This document shows, piece by piece, positions 48,621 to 59,527 of a stretch of 64,000 bases of DNA. The position numbers and the translations under genes were made by a program. This DNA comes from Globisporangium splendens (taxonomy: Eukaryota; Oomycota; Peronosporomycetes; Pythiales; Pythiaceae). The notes beneath the pieces are model-generated. The model did not search any database. It worked only from the letters and a program-made list of their open reading frames with translations, and was not told the DNA's origin. How positions within the stretch are numbered: position 1 is the stretch's first letter; each line of letters begins with the position of its first letter. The DNA lies in NCBI GenBank assembly GCA_006386115.1, contig VFIW01000012.1:764371-828370 (forward strand), in the 5' to 3' direction.

Positions 48621-51600
48621 GTGCGGAAGCGCCAGAAAGTCCAGACGTGGACACTGGTGCGCAAGTGTGCGGCTCCAGAGCACCCGAGCCAGCCCCCGCA
48701 AGTGACAGCGACAGTGCAGGTGTACACGCGTCAACCAGCTCGTACCACCCTGACGGTGCAGTACTGGAGCTCAGAACCGCGAGGTCGCGCGTTCGCATCA
48801 ACCGACGAGGGCGACGCAAGTTGTCAGCTCGCAAGAGAGACAGTGCATTGGCATCTGTTGCTGAGGAAACGGCCGCCTCGCATATGATTGCCCCATCTCT
48901 CAATGCAGCTGCAACTTCGCTGCGCGCCTTCGACAGGATCTCGGATCCGTCGATAGATCGCGCTCACGTTGACGTGGCGCTCAGATGCGCGAAGCGCAGT
49001 CCGGAAGCAAACGCATCAGACGAAGTGTTCTTCGCTGAATTTGCGGCGCTCCATGAGCTGCCGAGTACCGCTGAGGCGATTGTATCCCTCGAAGAAATGA
49101 GCTATGAGCTCTTTCTTACGGATCTAGAGCGTGGTCAGATCCGCGAGATCGTCGTTCCGACTGCGTCCACGCGTAGCGAACTATGCACCTCGTCCACTGC
49201 GGATGAGAGTGTTTTGGAGCCAGACAAACAGAAACGGTTTGCTGCTCAGGATTGGGACGCCGTGAAAGGCAGTCCATACTTTGACTTGTTGTGGGAGTTC
49301 AAAGATGTGTTTCCCGACAAAGTGCCAAGTGCCCTGCCCGTTGACCGTGGCGTACGGCACGAGATCGACCTCGAGCCTGGGAGCAAATATTGCGTGACCA
49401 GACAATGGCCGCTGCCCCGCGAGCAGGTTGAGGCTATCGACGAGTTCTTCGCGAAACGAGCCCTCGCCGGTCATGTGAGAGAAAGCAAATCTCCACATAG
49501 CTCACCCACGTTTTGTGTGCGGAAAGCGACTGGTGGCTGGCGCATTGTTCACGCTTTCAACAAGCTGAACGCCGCCACCATTCCGGCACAAACGCCGATC
49601 CCAAGGAAGGATGTCTTAATCGACTCCATGGGCGGCTCAACAGTGTTCTCCGCACTGAATCTGATGGATGGGTTCTATCAGATCCTCATGCGAGAGAGTG
49701 ACGTTCCCTTGACGGCAGTAAGCACACCCAGCGGGATGCTGTGGGAGTGGCTCGTTATGCCGCAAGGTTTGAAGAATGCACCAGCGACGTTCAACCGTCT
49801 GGTAATGCATCTTCTGCGTCCTCATCGTGCGTATGCACCGAGCTATTTCGATGACATCTTCGTGCACAGTCGTGCCGAAGGAGATCTCAGTGCCGTTGAC
49901 GTGCACAAGAGACATTTGCGCTCAGTGTTGCAGTGCTTACGAGACAACAGTCTGTATTGCAACCTGAAGAAATGCGTCTTTGGCGCCTCAGAGATACCGA
50001 TCCTGGGCTGCTATGTTGGCAAAGCTGGAGTCCGCGCGGACCCAGAGAAGATCAAGGCGATCGCCGACTGGCCGATCCCAAAGAACGTCAAGGACTTGCG
50101 CAAGTGGCTTGGCTTGGCAAATTACTTGCACAAGTACAGCCACAACTATGCGGCAAGAGTCCGTCCGCTCACGCATCTCTTGAAAAAGGATGTGGAGTGG
50201 GACTGGACAAACGATGTCATGAATGCATTCATTGACGTGAAGGAGTCGCTTGTTCGCGCTCCTGTCCTGGCGTTGCCGGACCACACGAAAGCCTTCAGTG
50301 TCGTGTGCGATGCCAGCGATTTTGCAATCGGCTGTGCGCTGATGCAGAAGGATGATGACGGCCATGAGCGCGTCGTGTCATACCAATGCAGACTGCTTAA
50401 GGCAGCTGAAAAGAACTATCCTGTGCACGACAAGGAGCTGCTTGCGATCAAGTGCGCCCTCTTGAAGTTCAGGGTCCACCTTTTGGGTGCGACACTGTTC
50501 GTTGTGTACACGGGTCACGCGTCCTTGCGGACCGCGATTAATTCCCCCCATTTATCGCAGCGAATGGCGCGATGGCTTGCATTCTTCTCCGAGTTCAACT
50601 TTCGGGTCGAATACAAGCCGGGAAAGGAAAATGTTTTGGCGGACGCGCTCTCGCGCCGTCCAGATTACGAGTCGAGCGTTGGCGACAGCTCTGACGCCCT
50701 GTGTTTGGAGCGCACTCCTGATCTCATGCATCTGAGCATCAGTCGAGTGCAAGCAAAGCTCAAGGACAATATTCAGTCGCTTTATCCAAAGGACGATGAA
50801 TGTCGCTTGTTGCTTGCTCACTTTGACGGCTCGTCCAAAGAGTCATTGCCTGCCAAACTCGAGTCAAAGCTTGCTCGGTTTAGTTATCACGACGGGTTGT
50901 TGTGGCATCGACTGTCCAACTTTGATTACCCGCGTGTGTATGTACCGCATGACCAGGATCTGAAACTTTCGATCCTGCATGAGTTTCACGATGCACCAGC
51001 GAGTGGGCATCTCGGACGTGAAAAGACCTTCTTGCAAATGTCCAATGTGTTTTGGTGGCCACACCAGTACAAATGGGTGGCCAATTATGTACGCTCATGC
51101 GAGCAGTGCCAGCGCGTGAAGCCTGCGGGCAAGAACAAAGCGCCGCTGCATCCGCTGCCGATTCCGCAAGATTGCTGGAAGTCGGTCAGCATGGATTTCG
51201 TCTTCGGTTTCCCGGAAGACAAGGCGCGCAACACAGGCGTCGTCGTGTTCGTCGACCGACTGAGCAAAATGGTGCACGTTGCACCCGTGCGCAAGCATGT
51301 CACTGCGCAAGAGACGGCGTGCCTATTGTTAGAGCACGTGTTCCGCTATCACGGCTTGCCCGAGTCTATTGTATCAGACCGGGACCCGCGTTTTACCGCT
51401 GCCTTTTGGCGCGAACTCTTTCGCCTGCTCGGCACAGATCTGGCGTTGTCCACTGCCGATCACCCCGAGACAGACGGGCAAACTGAGCGCGTGAACCGTG
51501 TCGTCGAGGATATTCTTCGCAGCATCGCTGTCGACCATCCCCGCGACTGGAGCCGCTGGCTGCCGTACGCCGAGTTTGCTATAAATAGCAGCGAGCACGC

Positions 51601-51850
51601 CTCTGCGGCCGTGACTCCGTTCTATTTTAACTCGCTGCGGCACCCGCGCGTACCCGCCACTCTGTTTGAGGGCGTCGAACGTTCTGCGGTAGGAGGGCAA
51701 CTCGCTGCGCTCGCTGCGAGTGCGCGACCTCCGTCACCGGACGTAGCGTCAACCGCTCACGTGGACGCGTGCGATGCGCCGCCTGTGCGATCGCGTTCCG
51801 AATCTTTCACGGTCTTACCGGACAGCACGAAGGGTATTGACATGACGGGC

Positions 51851-51968
51851 ACGGTACTGAGTTACAGTACTCGTGTCCCTAAAGATGAATCACCCACGGT
51901 ACAGAGTTACGGTACTCGTGTCCCTATAGATGGCTCTCACACGGTACCGAGTTACGGTACCCGTGCTA
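51851..51968 (+). repeat. 45-bp tandem repeat in pol B after the integrase core
   Basis: Three units start at 51851, 51896 and 51941, each beginning ACGGTAC and encoding a 15-residue peptide of the form TV-SYGTRVP-D. The third unit is partial. Confidence 0.8.
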
Positions 51969-52473
51969 AAAATAGCCAGTCCAGACGGAATCAGGCGACC
52001 GCTCGTGTGAGCGCCAGCCACGAATGGAAGGACGCGCGGTGTCACACACCCGCCCAGAAATAGAACTCTCTGCAGCACGCGCTGCGAGAGCAACGAAAAA
52101 GCAAGACAAAGCCGTCGCGGCAGCACGGCAATTTGTCGATGAGCGCGCAGCATTGTTGCATCGCGTACGCGACCAATTAGCTGCTGCGCAAGACAAACAA
52201 AAGCTCTACGCCGATAAATCGGGTAGAAAGAACAAACAAACGTTTTGTGTGGGTGAAAAGTGCTTTTAAGCATTAAAAACCTACCAAACGATGCAGTCAC
52301 AACGCTCCCCAGCGGGAGTAAGTTGTTGCCACGATTCATCGGGCCATACACTGTTGTGGAGAAGATTGGAGACTTGAATTACAAGCTCGATCTCCCAACG
52401 TGAATGGCAACGCACCCCGTGTTCTACGTGGGTTTGCTTAAGCGCTACCATGACGCTACTGTGGATTTTTATC

Positions 52474-54048
52474 TCAGTCCGGGAGAACGTCGGTCTCATC
52501 AGGGGGCTCAGACGCCGCCCATCGAGACACGAGCGCGTTGTGCCTCTCCCAAAGCGTCTTCACTCGCGGAGCGTACCTCGCTTGGAAGTGCTTCCCGCGG
52601 ACATGGTACTCCTCCAGCATCCGACGAGCTTCCTTCAGCTCCGTCTCAAGCGCTGTCACCCTCTGCTTCAACAGCGAGGTTTCGTCCAGATATTGCTGGC
52701 GAAGGGTACGGACGGCTTGCTGTAGCGCCCCCAAAGACGATGCGTTCGCGTGAACCATCTCAACCACCGCATCTGGTGCAACCACCGATGCTGAAGCGAA
52801 GTAGGGCGCCACCTGTCCCGCTGATTGACAAGCAGGGACAGCGCCACAACCATGTTGAGCGCCTGCTGCGTGTGCAGCGGCGTAAGGGGAACACCCACTA
52901 CCTTGTGAAGTGGCGTGGGTACGATGTGTCGCAGAGCTCGTGGGAGCCTGCTGAGCGTCTTCGCGAGGACGCTCCCGATTTGGTCACCGCTTTTGAGCGT
53001 GCGTTGGTGGCGAGTGGGACTCGTCCATCTGCCGCTTGTTAACGACGTGACTCGAACGAGCACGGTCAACAGTCTTGATCGCTTCGCTGTACTTTTGCAC
53101 GCGCTGCACAGCGAATTGCATGTGCTGGCTACGTTGTGCCCCAGGATCGGTGGCCAATGTACGCGCAGTGCCAAAACGTTTCACACCGGTTCTTGATGCC
53201 ATGAACGCGGTTTCGTATTGATCCTCGGTCTCACCTTCGTAGAGGATAACCGGGATCGGGTGCACACGTAGTGCCCCGTCACGTCCACGCAGATCGGCTA
53301 CGCGCCATCGTGCGAACTCGGAGTCGTAGCTCTCGAGTGTAACTCGCGCCCGCGCAAGTAGATTTGCCGGGGTTTTCGCTGTCGGCCAATCATTTGGCGG
53401 CGGCATAATGGGAAGCGAATAATGGACGGAACCTTTTCGCGGTGGTTCCAGTCCGGTCTCATTATTGGTAATGACGACCTCCCCCTTCCCTCTTTCTTTG
53501 ACAGTCTTTGCGACGTCATTTTCTACATCCGTCCGATAAATCGAGACGTCTGCCGAGGGATTCCGTTCCTACTCGTGCAGTTCGGGGCTACCGCTCCTGT
53601 AATGCAACTCCTCGTACTCGACCCACTCGTCGATGGAGCCGAGCTTCACGGTGATGTCTTCCCCTTCCTCCTCTTCTTCGGGCGAGTACTCTTGGTAGTC
53701 GACTGCCGTGTCGTCTTCGGCGTCGCTTGTCCTGCTCATCGGCATGATGGCAGGGAGGTCGCCAAATTGTAGCTCACTGACACAGTCAGGAGCAGCCTTC
53801 GATTGAGTCGACTCGACGTCGCTCATGCTCACGTCTACTGTGGCAGTCGTGATCGCAGCGGCAGCGCGTTGTTTTGCGCTCGCCGTCTCGCGCTTTTCAG
53901 CGTCGAGCTTCTGCAATCTTTGAACGAGTCCTTCTGTAGGGCCGCTCGCGCATCGGGCGATCTTCTCGCGCACCGATTTGTTTGTCGCCATCACGTGTGC
54001 GTTCACACTTGTGATTTTACGACGATTCTCGGAGAGCTTTGCACGCAT
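52474..54048 (-). pseudogene. Antisense coiled-coil ORF of element B (two stops)
   Basis: One frame opposite to pol is open from 54111 down to 52474 except for TAG at 53569-53571 and TGA at 52984-52986. First ATG 54048 (MRAKLSENRRKITS), about 110 nt inside the 3' LTR. The N-terminal part is basic, then acidic (DYQEYSPEEEEEGEDI). The middle contains SYDSEFARWRVADLRGRDG, VILYEGETEDQYETAFM and FAVQRVQKYSEAIKTVDR. The C-terminal part is a coiled coil (LGALQQAVRTLRQQYLDE, VTALETELKEARRMLEE). It lies opposite the linker and chromodomain of pol and fills the 1.1 kb between pol and LTR, which has no sense coding. Same layout as in element A without obvious sequence similarity. Confidence 0.6.
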
Positions 54049-54146
54049 GTTCGCTGTGCCTCTCACGATAAATTTTGACCACGACTTCGTGAGTCGTACC
54101 GTGACCACCACATTTTCTCACACCGACCCTTCGAGTGTTTCGCACT

Positions 54147-54161
54147 TTAATTGGGGGGTGG
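54147..54161 (+). other. Polypurine tract of element B
   Basis: TTAATTGGGGGGTGG directly before the 3' LTR start TGTAACGGGG. Confidence 0.65.
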
Positions 54162-54696
54162 TGTAACGGGGTTACACTGTAACATGGTTACGCACTTGTG
54201 CTGTGCCACACAACCAAACCGAACCTTGCGGTACGTAGAGTACGCGCAACAAGTTTAAGACCGAACAATGAGGTTCGTCGTACTTGCTCGAACCTTCACG
54301 GTGGAGCCGGCAGCCAGTCTGAGTGACGGCGCCTCCGATTGGATATAATTGAACATGCATTTCACCCAATCACATAAGACAACTAGCGTTAGTCTTTCAT
54401 AGCCACTCATTGCCCCATGGGCAGTAATTACACTTGAGATTGCTATTGTTCATAGTTACATAAAGATAATCCAGGTTGTTCTACAGAGGGCAACCTCCAA
54501 CAAATAAACAGTTCCATTTTTACCGTTAACTAAAGTCTTTGGTTATCGACGGTTACTCTATAGAGACCTATAGGTAACCGATTGTTGCACTGCAGGAAGC
54601 AGGCAACCGCTCTCGGAACAGAGTCCTTGAGAGAAGCGTTGCATACGCTTCCTCACACACGTACCGTGCTGCGTAACTCGGAAGTGTCCGGTTACA
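54162..54696 (+). repeat. 3' LTR of element B
   Basis: About 535 bp, TGTAACGGGG to CCGGTTACA. It is unrelated in sequence to the A-type LTR but shares the TGTAA...TTACA termini. Only copy in the window, so the ends are inferred from polypurine tract and TG..CA termini. Confidence 0.75.
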
Positions 54697-54721
54697 CACA
54701 CATGGACGCAATGGCATCCTT

Positions 54722-55554
54722 GTGTTTGTGGACCGATTCAGCAAGATGGTTCATCTTGCGCCTGTTTCGGACAAGATCTCTGCTGAGAAGACTGCCAAGG
54801 TCTTTGTAAACGTCGTATTCCGTCTGCACGGACTACCAGTCGAGATCGTGTCTGACCGTGACACCCGTTTCACGTCCAAGTTCTGGCGTGCACTGCTCGG
54901 ACTTCTGGACACCAAGTTGTCCATGTCAACAGCGGCACACCCTGAAACGGACGGTCAAACAGAGCGAGTGAATCGTGTCCTCGAAGACGTGTTGCGCAGT
55001 TACGCAACGTCTTTCAAAGAGTGGAGTGAGTTTCTCCCTCTTGCCGAGTTTGCGTTGAACAACTCCACGCATGTCTCGACAGGTCACTCTCCATTTTATG
55101 TGAACTATGGCATTCATCCTCGAGTGCCCGCTTCCATAATGGGTGAGGTCTCTACCTTAAGTGGGGGAGGGACTCCGGCTCATGGTAGCAAGCCGAAGTC
55201 GTCTTACGACCTGAATGCTGCTACCGAGTCGAAAGCAAATTTTGACTCGATGAAACCCCTCGACGACCTAACAAGTCGTGAAGGGCAGCAAGTCGATGAC
55301 TTTGTTGTGAGAAGACAAGCCGTTGTGAGGTTTGTTCGAGACGCAATCGCGAAGGCTCAGGATCTGCAAAAGGAACAAGCAGACAAGAGCGGAAGGAAAA
55401 ACAAGCAAGTTTATAAGATCAATGATCTTGTATTACTTAGCACGGCGAACCTGCCTGAACATGCAGTGTCCAACTTGGGAAGCTCAAAGCTTCTGCCAAG
55501 GTTCATTGGACCGTTCAAGGTAGTGAAATGCAATGGCGATGCCTACACGCTAGA
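54722..55554 (+). pseudogene. Integrase fragment of element D
   Basis: In frame from FVDRFSKMVHLAP through VSDRDTRF (catalytic Asp present, unlike A) and HPETDGQTERVNR to the GPF/Y module LLPRFIGPFKVVKCN. It is cut at the CTAGA site by the solo LTR. Confidence 0.88.
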
Positions 55555-56204
55555 TGCAAGAGGGCGCTGTTCACAACAATCCCTCAAACACGGCACACAC
55601 GCTTGTGCCAGAGGAAGCGATCTCCCGACTTGGAGGGAGAAAGAAGACTCTAGGGCTTGGAGGAAAATTTATAACTGAATTAAAAGTAGTTATGGTTCCT
55701 GTCGCTACTTACAAATGAACCCCAAGGGATCCTAGAGGTTATATAACTAAAACCTAAATATACACAATAAAACCTATGAATATGATATATAAAACCTTGG
55801 GTACACTGAGGTTGAACCTACGGGATCTTCTAGAAGCTTGAACTTCAAGTCTTGTATAAAATCCCTGCAAAGTGATTGACTCGCGCCACTCACTCCAGGT
55901 GGCAGAGACACGTCGGTCTCGTCGCCAGTCCAGTTTCCCAAGCAGGAACCATCACTCAGTACTTGATTAGTACATGGATGTTATCACTCTGTACTGATTA
56001 GTACATGAGAACAACATTCTGCACTGATCAGCACAGAGAACACTCGTGACGTCATCGAGTGACGTCACACGTGCATGTGGGGACTGTCTTACCGTAATCC
56101 CTTTGTCATTTGTGTCTCCACAATGCACGCTGAAGGTGGTGTGTGGCACACTAGATCTGGGGACAGATCCACCTTCATGTAATGGCTGGTTGTGGCCCAT
56201 TACA
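55555..56204 (-). repeat. Solo LTR (A family) inserted in pol of D
   Basis: 650 bp in antisense orientation with intact TSD CTAGA. It represents either an independent insertion or the collapsed remnant of a C-like element. Confidence 0.9.
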
Positions 56205-57021
56205 CTAGATATACCTACACGCATGCGTCTACACCCGACATTTTATGTGGGTAGACTAAAGCCTTACCTTCCAAGTGGATCTGCGGATCCTACGAGATCT
56301 TCCGCAAACGATCGAGCTGATCGTGAAGCTTCTCCACTTGATTGCGAAGAGCAAACAGCTCATCGCTCTGGAGATTCTTATCGGCGTACAGGAGTTGCAG
56401 GACGTCGAAGGATTGGTCCTTCACTGACTCCAACGCTTGAAGACGAGAATGGTACTCACCACGAAGTACCTCGAGAGCCGAACCTGCCTCTTCCACAGAG
56501 CGCAACAGGCGATCGTGAGCCAACTCGCGAGACTTCTCGTTCTTCCGGAGTCGAACAAGTTCGTCCTGAACCTGTTGGAACCGTTCCTCGAAACGGGACT
56601 CCAAAGCCGAACACTGGGCAGAACCTTCTGTCAGATCGTCGATCTTCGATCTTCGACTCGTGATCGGCGACAAGGTTCTCGAGACTCTCGCAGCGTTCCT
56701 CAAGCGCCGAACAACGCTGCTGCAAAGCCTCGATTTGCCCACGGTGAGCACTCTTCCACTTCCAGAGTCGCTCAATCGTTTTCTCGTTCAGCCCCACCCC
56801 CGTTATTAGACTCTCAGGGAGAGCATCGCTGGGTGGTTGAGTCGATTGTTGATCATGAAGATCGACCGACTCATCGTCGAGGAAAGAAGTAGTTGAACCA
56901 TCAACGCTTCTACAGAGTTCGGTGGCGTGGATATCCACCGAGCTTGGACACGTGGGAGCCTCGTCAGACATTGGAGTCTGATGTTCCCGACGTGGTCCGC
57001 AGCTATGAGAACTGCTTGTAG
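56205..57021 (+). pseudogene. Chromodomain end of pol, element D
   Basis: LDIPTRMRLHPTFYVGRLKP onward, broken by a 7-nt tandem duplication near 56645 and the same TAG after RRGKK as in A. The chromodomain RVRWRGYPP...DTWEPRQTL ends at TAG 57019-57021. Confidence 0.82.
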
Positions 57022-57364
57022 CGTCGCCAGGGGCGACACTACGACGACCAGTGCTACGGTTCGCTCTGTCGTCAGCGGGAGTTCTTCTTTCGGCACGAGC
57101 ATTGCCACGACGAAGAAGACGCTCCATCTTGTTCTCATTCTCAAGACGAACAAATGTTCGCCATGAGTCTCTCTGGGCTGCGATGTGTTGGTTCGGATCA
57201 TCGCGATCGTTGATCCGACGCCAACTGAAGAACCGCTCCTTGTAGAACTCGAGCTCCCCCTTCTTCTTCAGAATGGGCGAGATGTCGAAGAGTTCTGGAG
57301 CTGTCTGCTGTCGCTTGGACGACGGACGTTCTTCACGGTTCACTTGGTCACTTGGTCGCTTCAT
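56290..57364 (-). pseudogene. Antisense coiled-coil ORF of element D
   Basis: From ATG 57364 (MKRPSDQVNREERPSS), 76 nt inside the 3' LTR. It is open through the arginine-rich part and into the coiled coil. The same 7-nt duplication near 56645 that breaks pol shifts the frame, and the second half (FQQVQDELVRLRKNEKSR to LHDQLDRLRKIS) resumes in the next frame, ending at TAG 56290-56292. Confidence 0.72.
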
Positions 57365-57440
57365 TGCCAATTGCAAAGTGAACTGCTCCGAAAGGTCTGC
57401 AAAAGTACGCAAGGTACTTGTGGCTTTAAGGAGGGGATGA

Positions 57441-58090
57441 TGTAATGGGCTATAACCAGCCATTACATGAAGGTGGATCTGTCCCCAGATCTAGTGTGCC
57501 ACACACCACCTTCAGCGTGCATTGTGGAGACACAAATAACAAAGGGATTACGGTAATACAGTCCCCACATGCACGTGTGACGTCATTCGATGACGTCGCG
57601 AGTGTTCTCTGTGCTGATCAGTGCAGAATGTTGTTCTCATGTGCTAATCAGTACTGAGCAATGACATCCATGTACTAATCAAGTACTGAGTGATGGTTCC
57701 TGCTTGGGAAACTGGGCTGGCGACGAGACCGATGTGTCTCTGCCGCCTGAAGTGAGTGGCGCGAGCCAATCACTTTGCAGGGATTTTAAATAAGACTTGA
57801 AGTTCAAGCTTCTCGAAGATCCCGTAGGTTCAACCTCAGTGTACCCAAGGTTTTATATATCATATTCATAGGTTTTATTGTGTATATTTAGGTTTTAGTT
57901 ATAAAACGTGTAGGATCCCTTGGGGTTCATTTGTAAGTAGCGACAGGAACCATAACCATTTTTAATTCAGTTATAAATATTCCTCCAAGCCCTCAAGTCT
58001 TCTTCCTCCCTCCAAGTCGGGAGATCGCTTCCTCTGGCACAAGCGTGTGTGCCGCGTTTAAGGGACTGTTTGGAACAGCGCCCTCTTACA
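57441..58090 (+). repeat. 3' LTR of element D
   Basis: 650 bp, TGTAATGGGC to CCTCTTACA. One TGACGTCA palindrome is changed to TGACGTCG. Polypurine tract AAGGAGGGGATGA lies directly upstream. Confidence 0.92.
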
Positions 58091-58760
58091 TCTCAAAACG
58101 GCCTGTAGGCTGAGAAAAACGTTTTCCACACAAAAAAGGACAAAAATATACAGGAGGGATGTGCTCTCTACAGAGGAAATTGGCAAATGAGGCCAACAAA
58201 CGGTGTGAAGAGGCCACTAATTGAGTTAGAAATTGTGGCTTCCATTACCACTCGTTATTAAGCGCGCTTCTATGTGTTTAAGCTAGCTTAAGATAAATAT
58301 AGCGCGCTTCAAAGGGATAAGCCCGCTTTATTTGTAAGAAGTGGACAGGAAGCGTTTGTGCTTTGCGCCAGCACCCCATCGATCGACATTCGCGATTTAT
58401 TTTTTCTACTACTCAAGTCGACACCCCCCACCCCAACCCGAGCCGGTACCTGGAGGCACAGGACACGGGTTAACCTGTGTTGAGGGATCGATACCCTCTG
58501 CCGGCATAGTGTGCATGTATGAGAATGTGTGTGTGTGAATGCTCATGAATGTGTGTGCTTATGGAATGTATTTTGGCGCATTATGCCTCAAGTTTACGTT
58601 AAACTTTGTGTGCATGTTGTCGCGTTAACACTGTTGTACCTTCGGGCGTTAAACTTTGTGTACGACATATTGCTGTTAACATTGTTGTATAAACTTGTGC
58701 ATATATAAACCTCAATCAATCCAACGAAGTGTGTGAGCAAATCAAATCGTGTTATTTGAG
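58091..58760. other. Spacer with two degenerate ~50-bp repeats
   Basis: No gene. At 58598-58690 a unit beginning GTTAAACTTTGTGT is present twice in tandem with divergence. GT-rich sequence lies at 58500-58560. Confidence 0.45.
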
Positions 58761-59279
58761 TTATTGTGGGTTTTCGCTGTTGTCCTCGCTTGCTTCGTAT
58801 TCAATGTAGGTTCGACGAACTAGAACACGGCGCTCCTTATTGAATTGGACAATCAGCGATTGCGGTAGGTTCTCGCGCGGCTCGTACGTCGGCGCCCAGT
58901 CAGCCATGTAGTACGTCTTCTTCCCCTTCTTCACGCAATCCAAGACTTTTCGAACGCTGTGAAGCTGTTCGCCAGCCAGACTTCCTTCAGCTGTCCACTC
59001 AGCCTCGTCGTTTGCGTCCGTTGCGTCCGCCGGTGGAGCAATCCACTCGCGTAGATGCTCCAGCTCGGTCATACGTGTGCCGCGCTTGGCGAGGGAGAGG
59101 AAGATGACGTACAAGGCCTCATGCAGGTCGTTTGAGTGGCTTGATGCCGCATTGAGGGTAGCCCGGAGGTGGCGTAGTGCTTGATCGCGAATGCGGACGC
59201 CGGCCGAGTTCGCGTACATCACGCAGAGGCCCTTGAACTCGGTCCTGGAGCTGATATTGTTCTTCGTAGGGGGCTTCAT
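58761..59279 (-). CDS. Small chromodomain-like protein
   Basis: 172 aa from ATG 59279 (MKPPTKNNISSRTEFKGL). The N-terminal half is helical (LRHLRATLNAASSHSNDLHE). The C-terminal part resembles a chromodomain: HSVRKVLDCVKKGKKTYYM, ADWAPTYEPRENLPQSL. Aromatic-cage-like residues (Y, W, Y) are present. It is not part of a recognisable pol gene. Its position between a chromovirus and a Crypton suggests it belongs to a mobile element, but it could be a host gene. The frame is intact. Confidence 0.55.
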   Translation of the reverse strand: MKPPTKNNISSRTEFKGLCVMYANSAGVRIRDQALRHLRATLNAASSHSNDLHEALYVIFLSLAKRGTRMTELEHLREWIAPPADATDANDEAEWTAEGSLAGEQLHSVRKVLDCVKKGKKTYYMADWAPTYEPRENLPQSLIVQFNKERRVLVRRTYIEYEASEDNSENPQ

Positions 59280-59527
59280 CTTGTTGTTGTTGTTGTTGAT
59301 GTGCAGGAGGCGGCGAAATGCGAAATGAGCACGATGAGCGGCGCGCGCAAACCAACACACCCGACTCAGTACTTGTGAGGTGCAAGGCATTAGTCCACGC
59401 GAATGCTGAGGGAGTGATAACCTATATTGGCAACCAGCAAATGAAAGGATCGTGTATTCAATGGAGTTAAAATGTAAGTGCTGCATACATGTGTTGCTCA
59501 TGTGAGAGCGTGGTCAAATGGTGGGTA

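Larger units (their letters stand above)
47915..53042 (+). pseudogene. Pol of element B (protease to chromodomain), broken
   Basis: Protease VLVDCGASQNFVS in the -1 frame, then frameshifts near 48270 and at a T12 run (48371-48382). The long frame to 52063 follows, with RT (SYFDDIFVHS), RNase H, integrase HHCC (HLGREKTF ... CEQCQ) and complete DDE residues (SMDFVFGFP, VSDRD, HPETDGQTERVNR). A frameshift near 52050, a TGA at 52401-52403, and the GPY module and chromodomain (LVKWRGYDVSQSSWEPAERL) complete it, ending at 53042. RT and RNase H each lack a catalytic Asp. Confidence 0.87.
46694..54696 (+). mobile_element. Element B: second chromovirus family, 5' LTR missing
   Basis: Internal region (leader, gag, protease, RT, RNase H, integrase, chromodomain, antisense ORF) followed by its own 3' LTR (54162-54696). 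On the left it begins directly at the end of an A-type LTR, so its 5' LTR has been lost. The catalytic Asp of RT motif A is Asn (codon 49658-49660, ALNLMDGFYQI). An RNase H Asp is Gly (50513-50515, YTGHASL). Several frameshifts and a TGA at 52401-52403 break pol. Confidence 0.88.
54697..58090 (+). mobile_element. Element D: 5'-truncated A-family chromovirus with internal solo LTR
   Basis: Begins inside the integrase core (at the position corresponding to about 36270 in A). It keeps the integrase end, a solo LTR in reverse orientation at 55555-56204, the chromodomain, the antisense ORF and a 3' LTR (57441-58090). The solo LTR is flanked by CTAGA at 55550-55554 and 56205-56209, the same site and duplication as element C in A. 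Confidence 0.9.
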
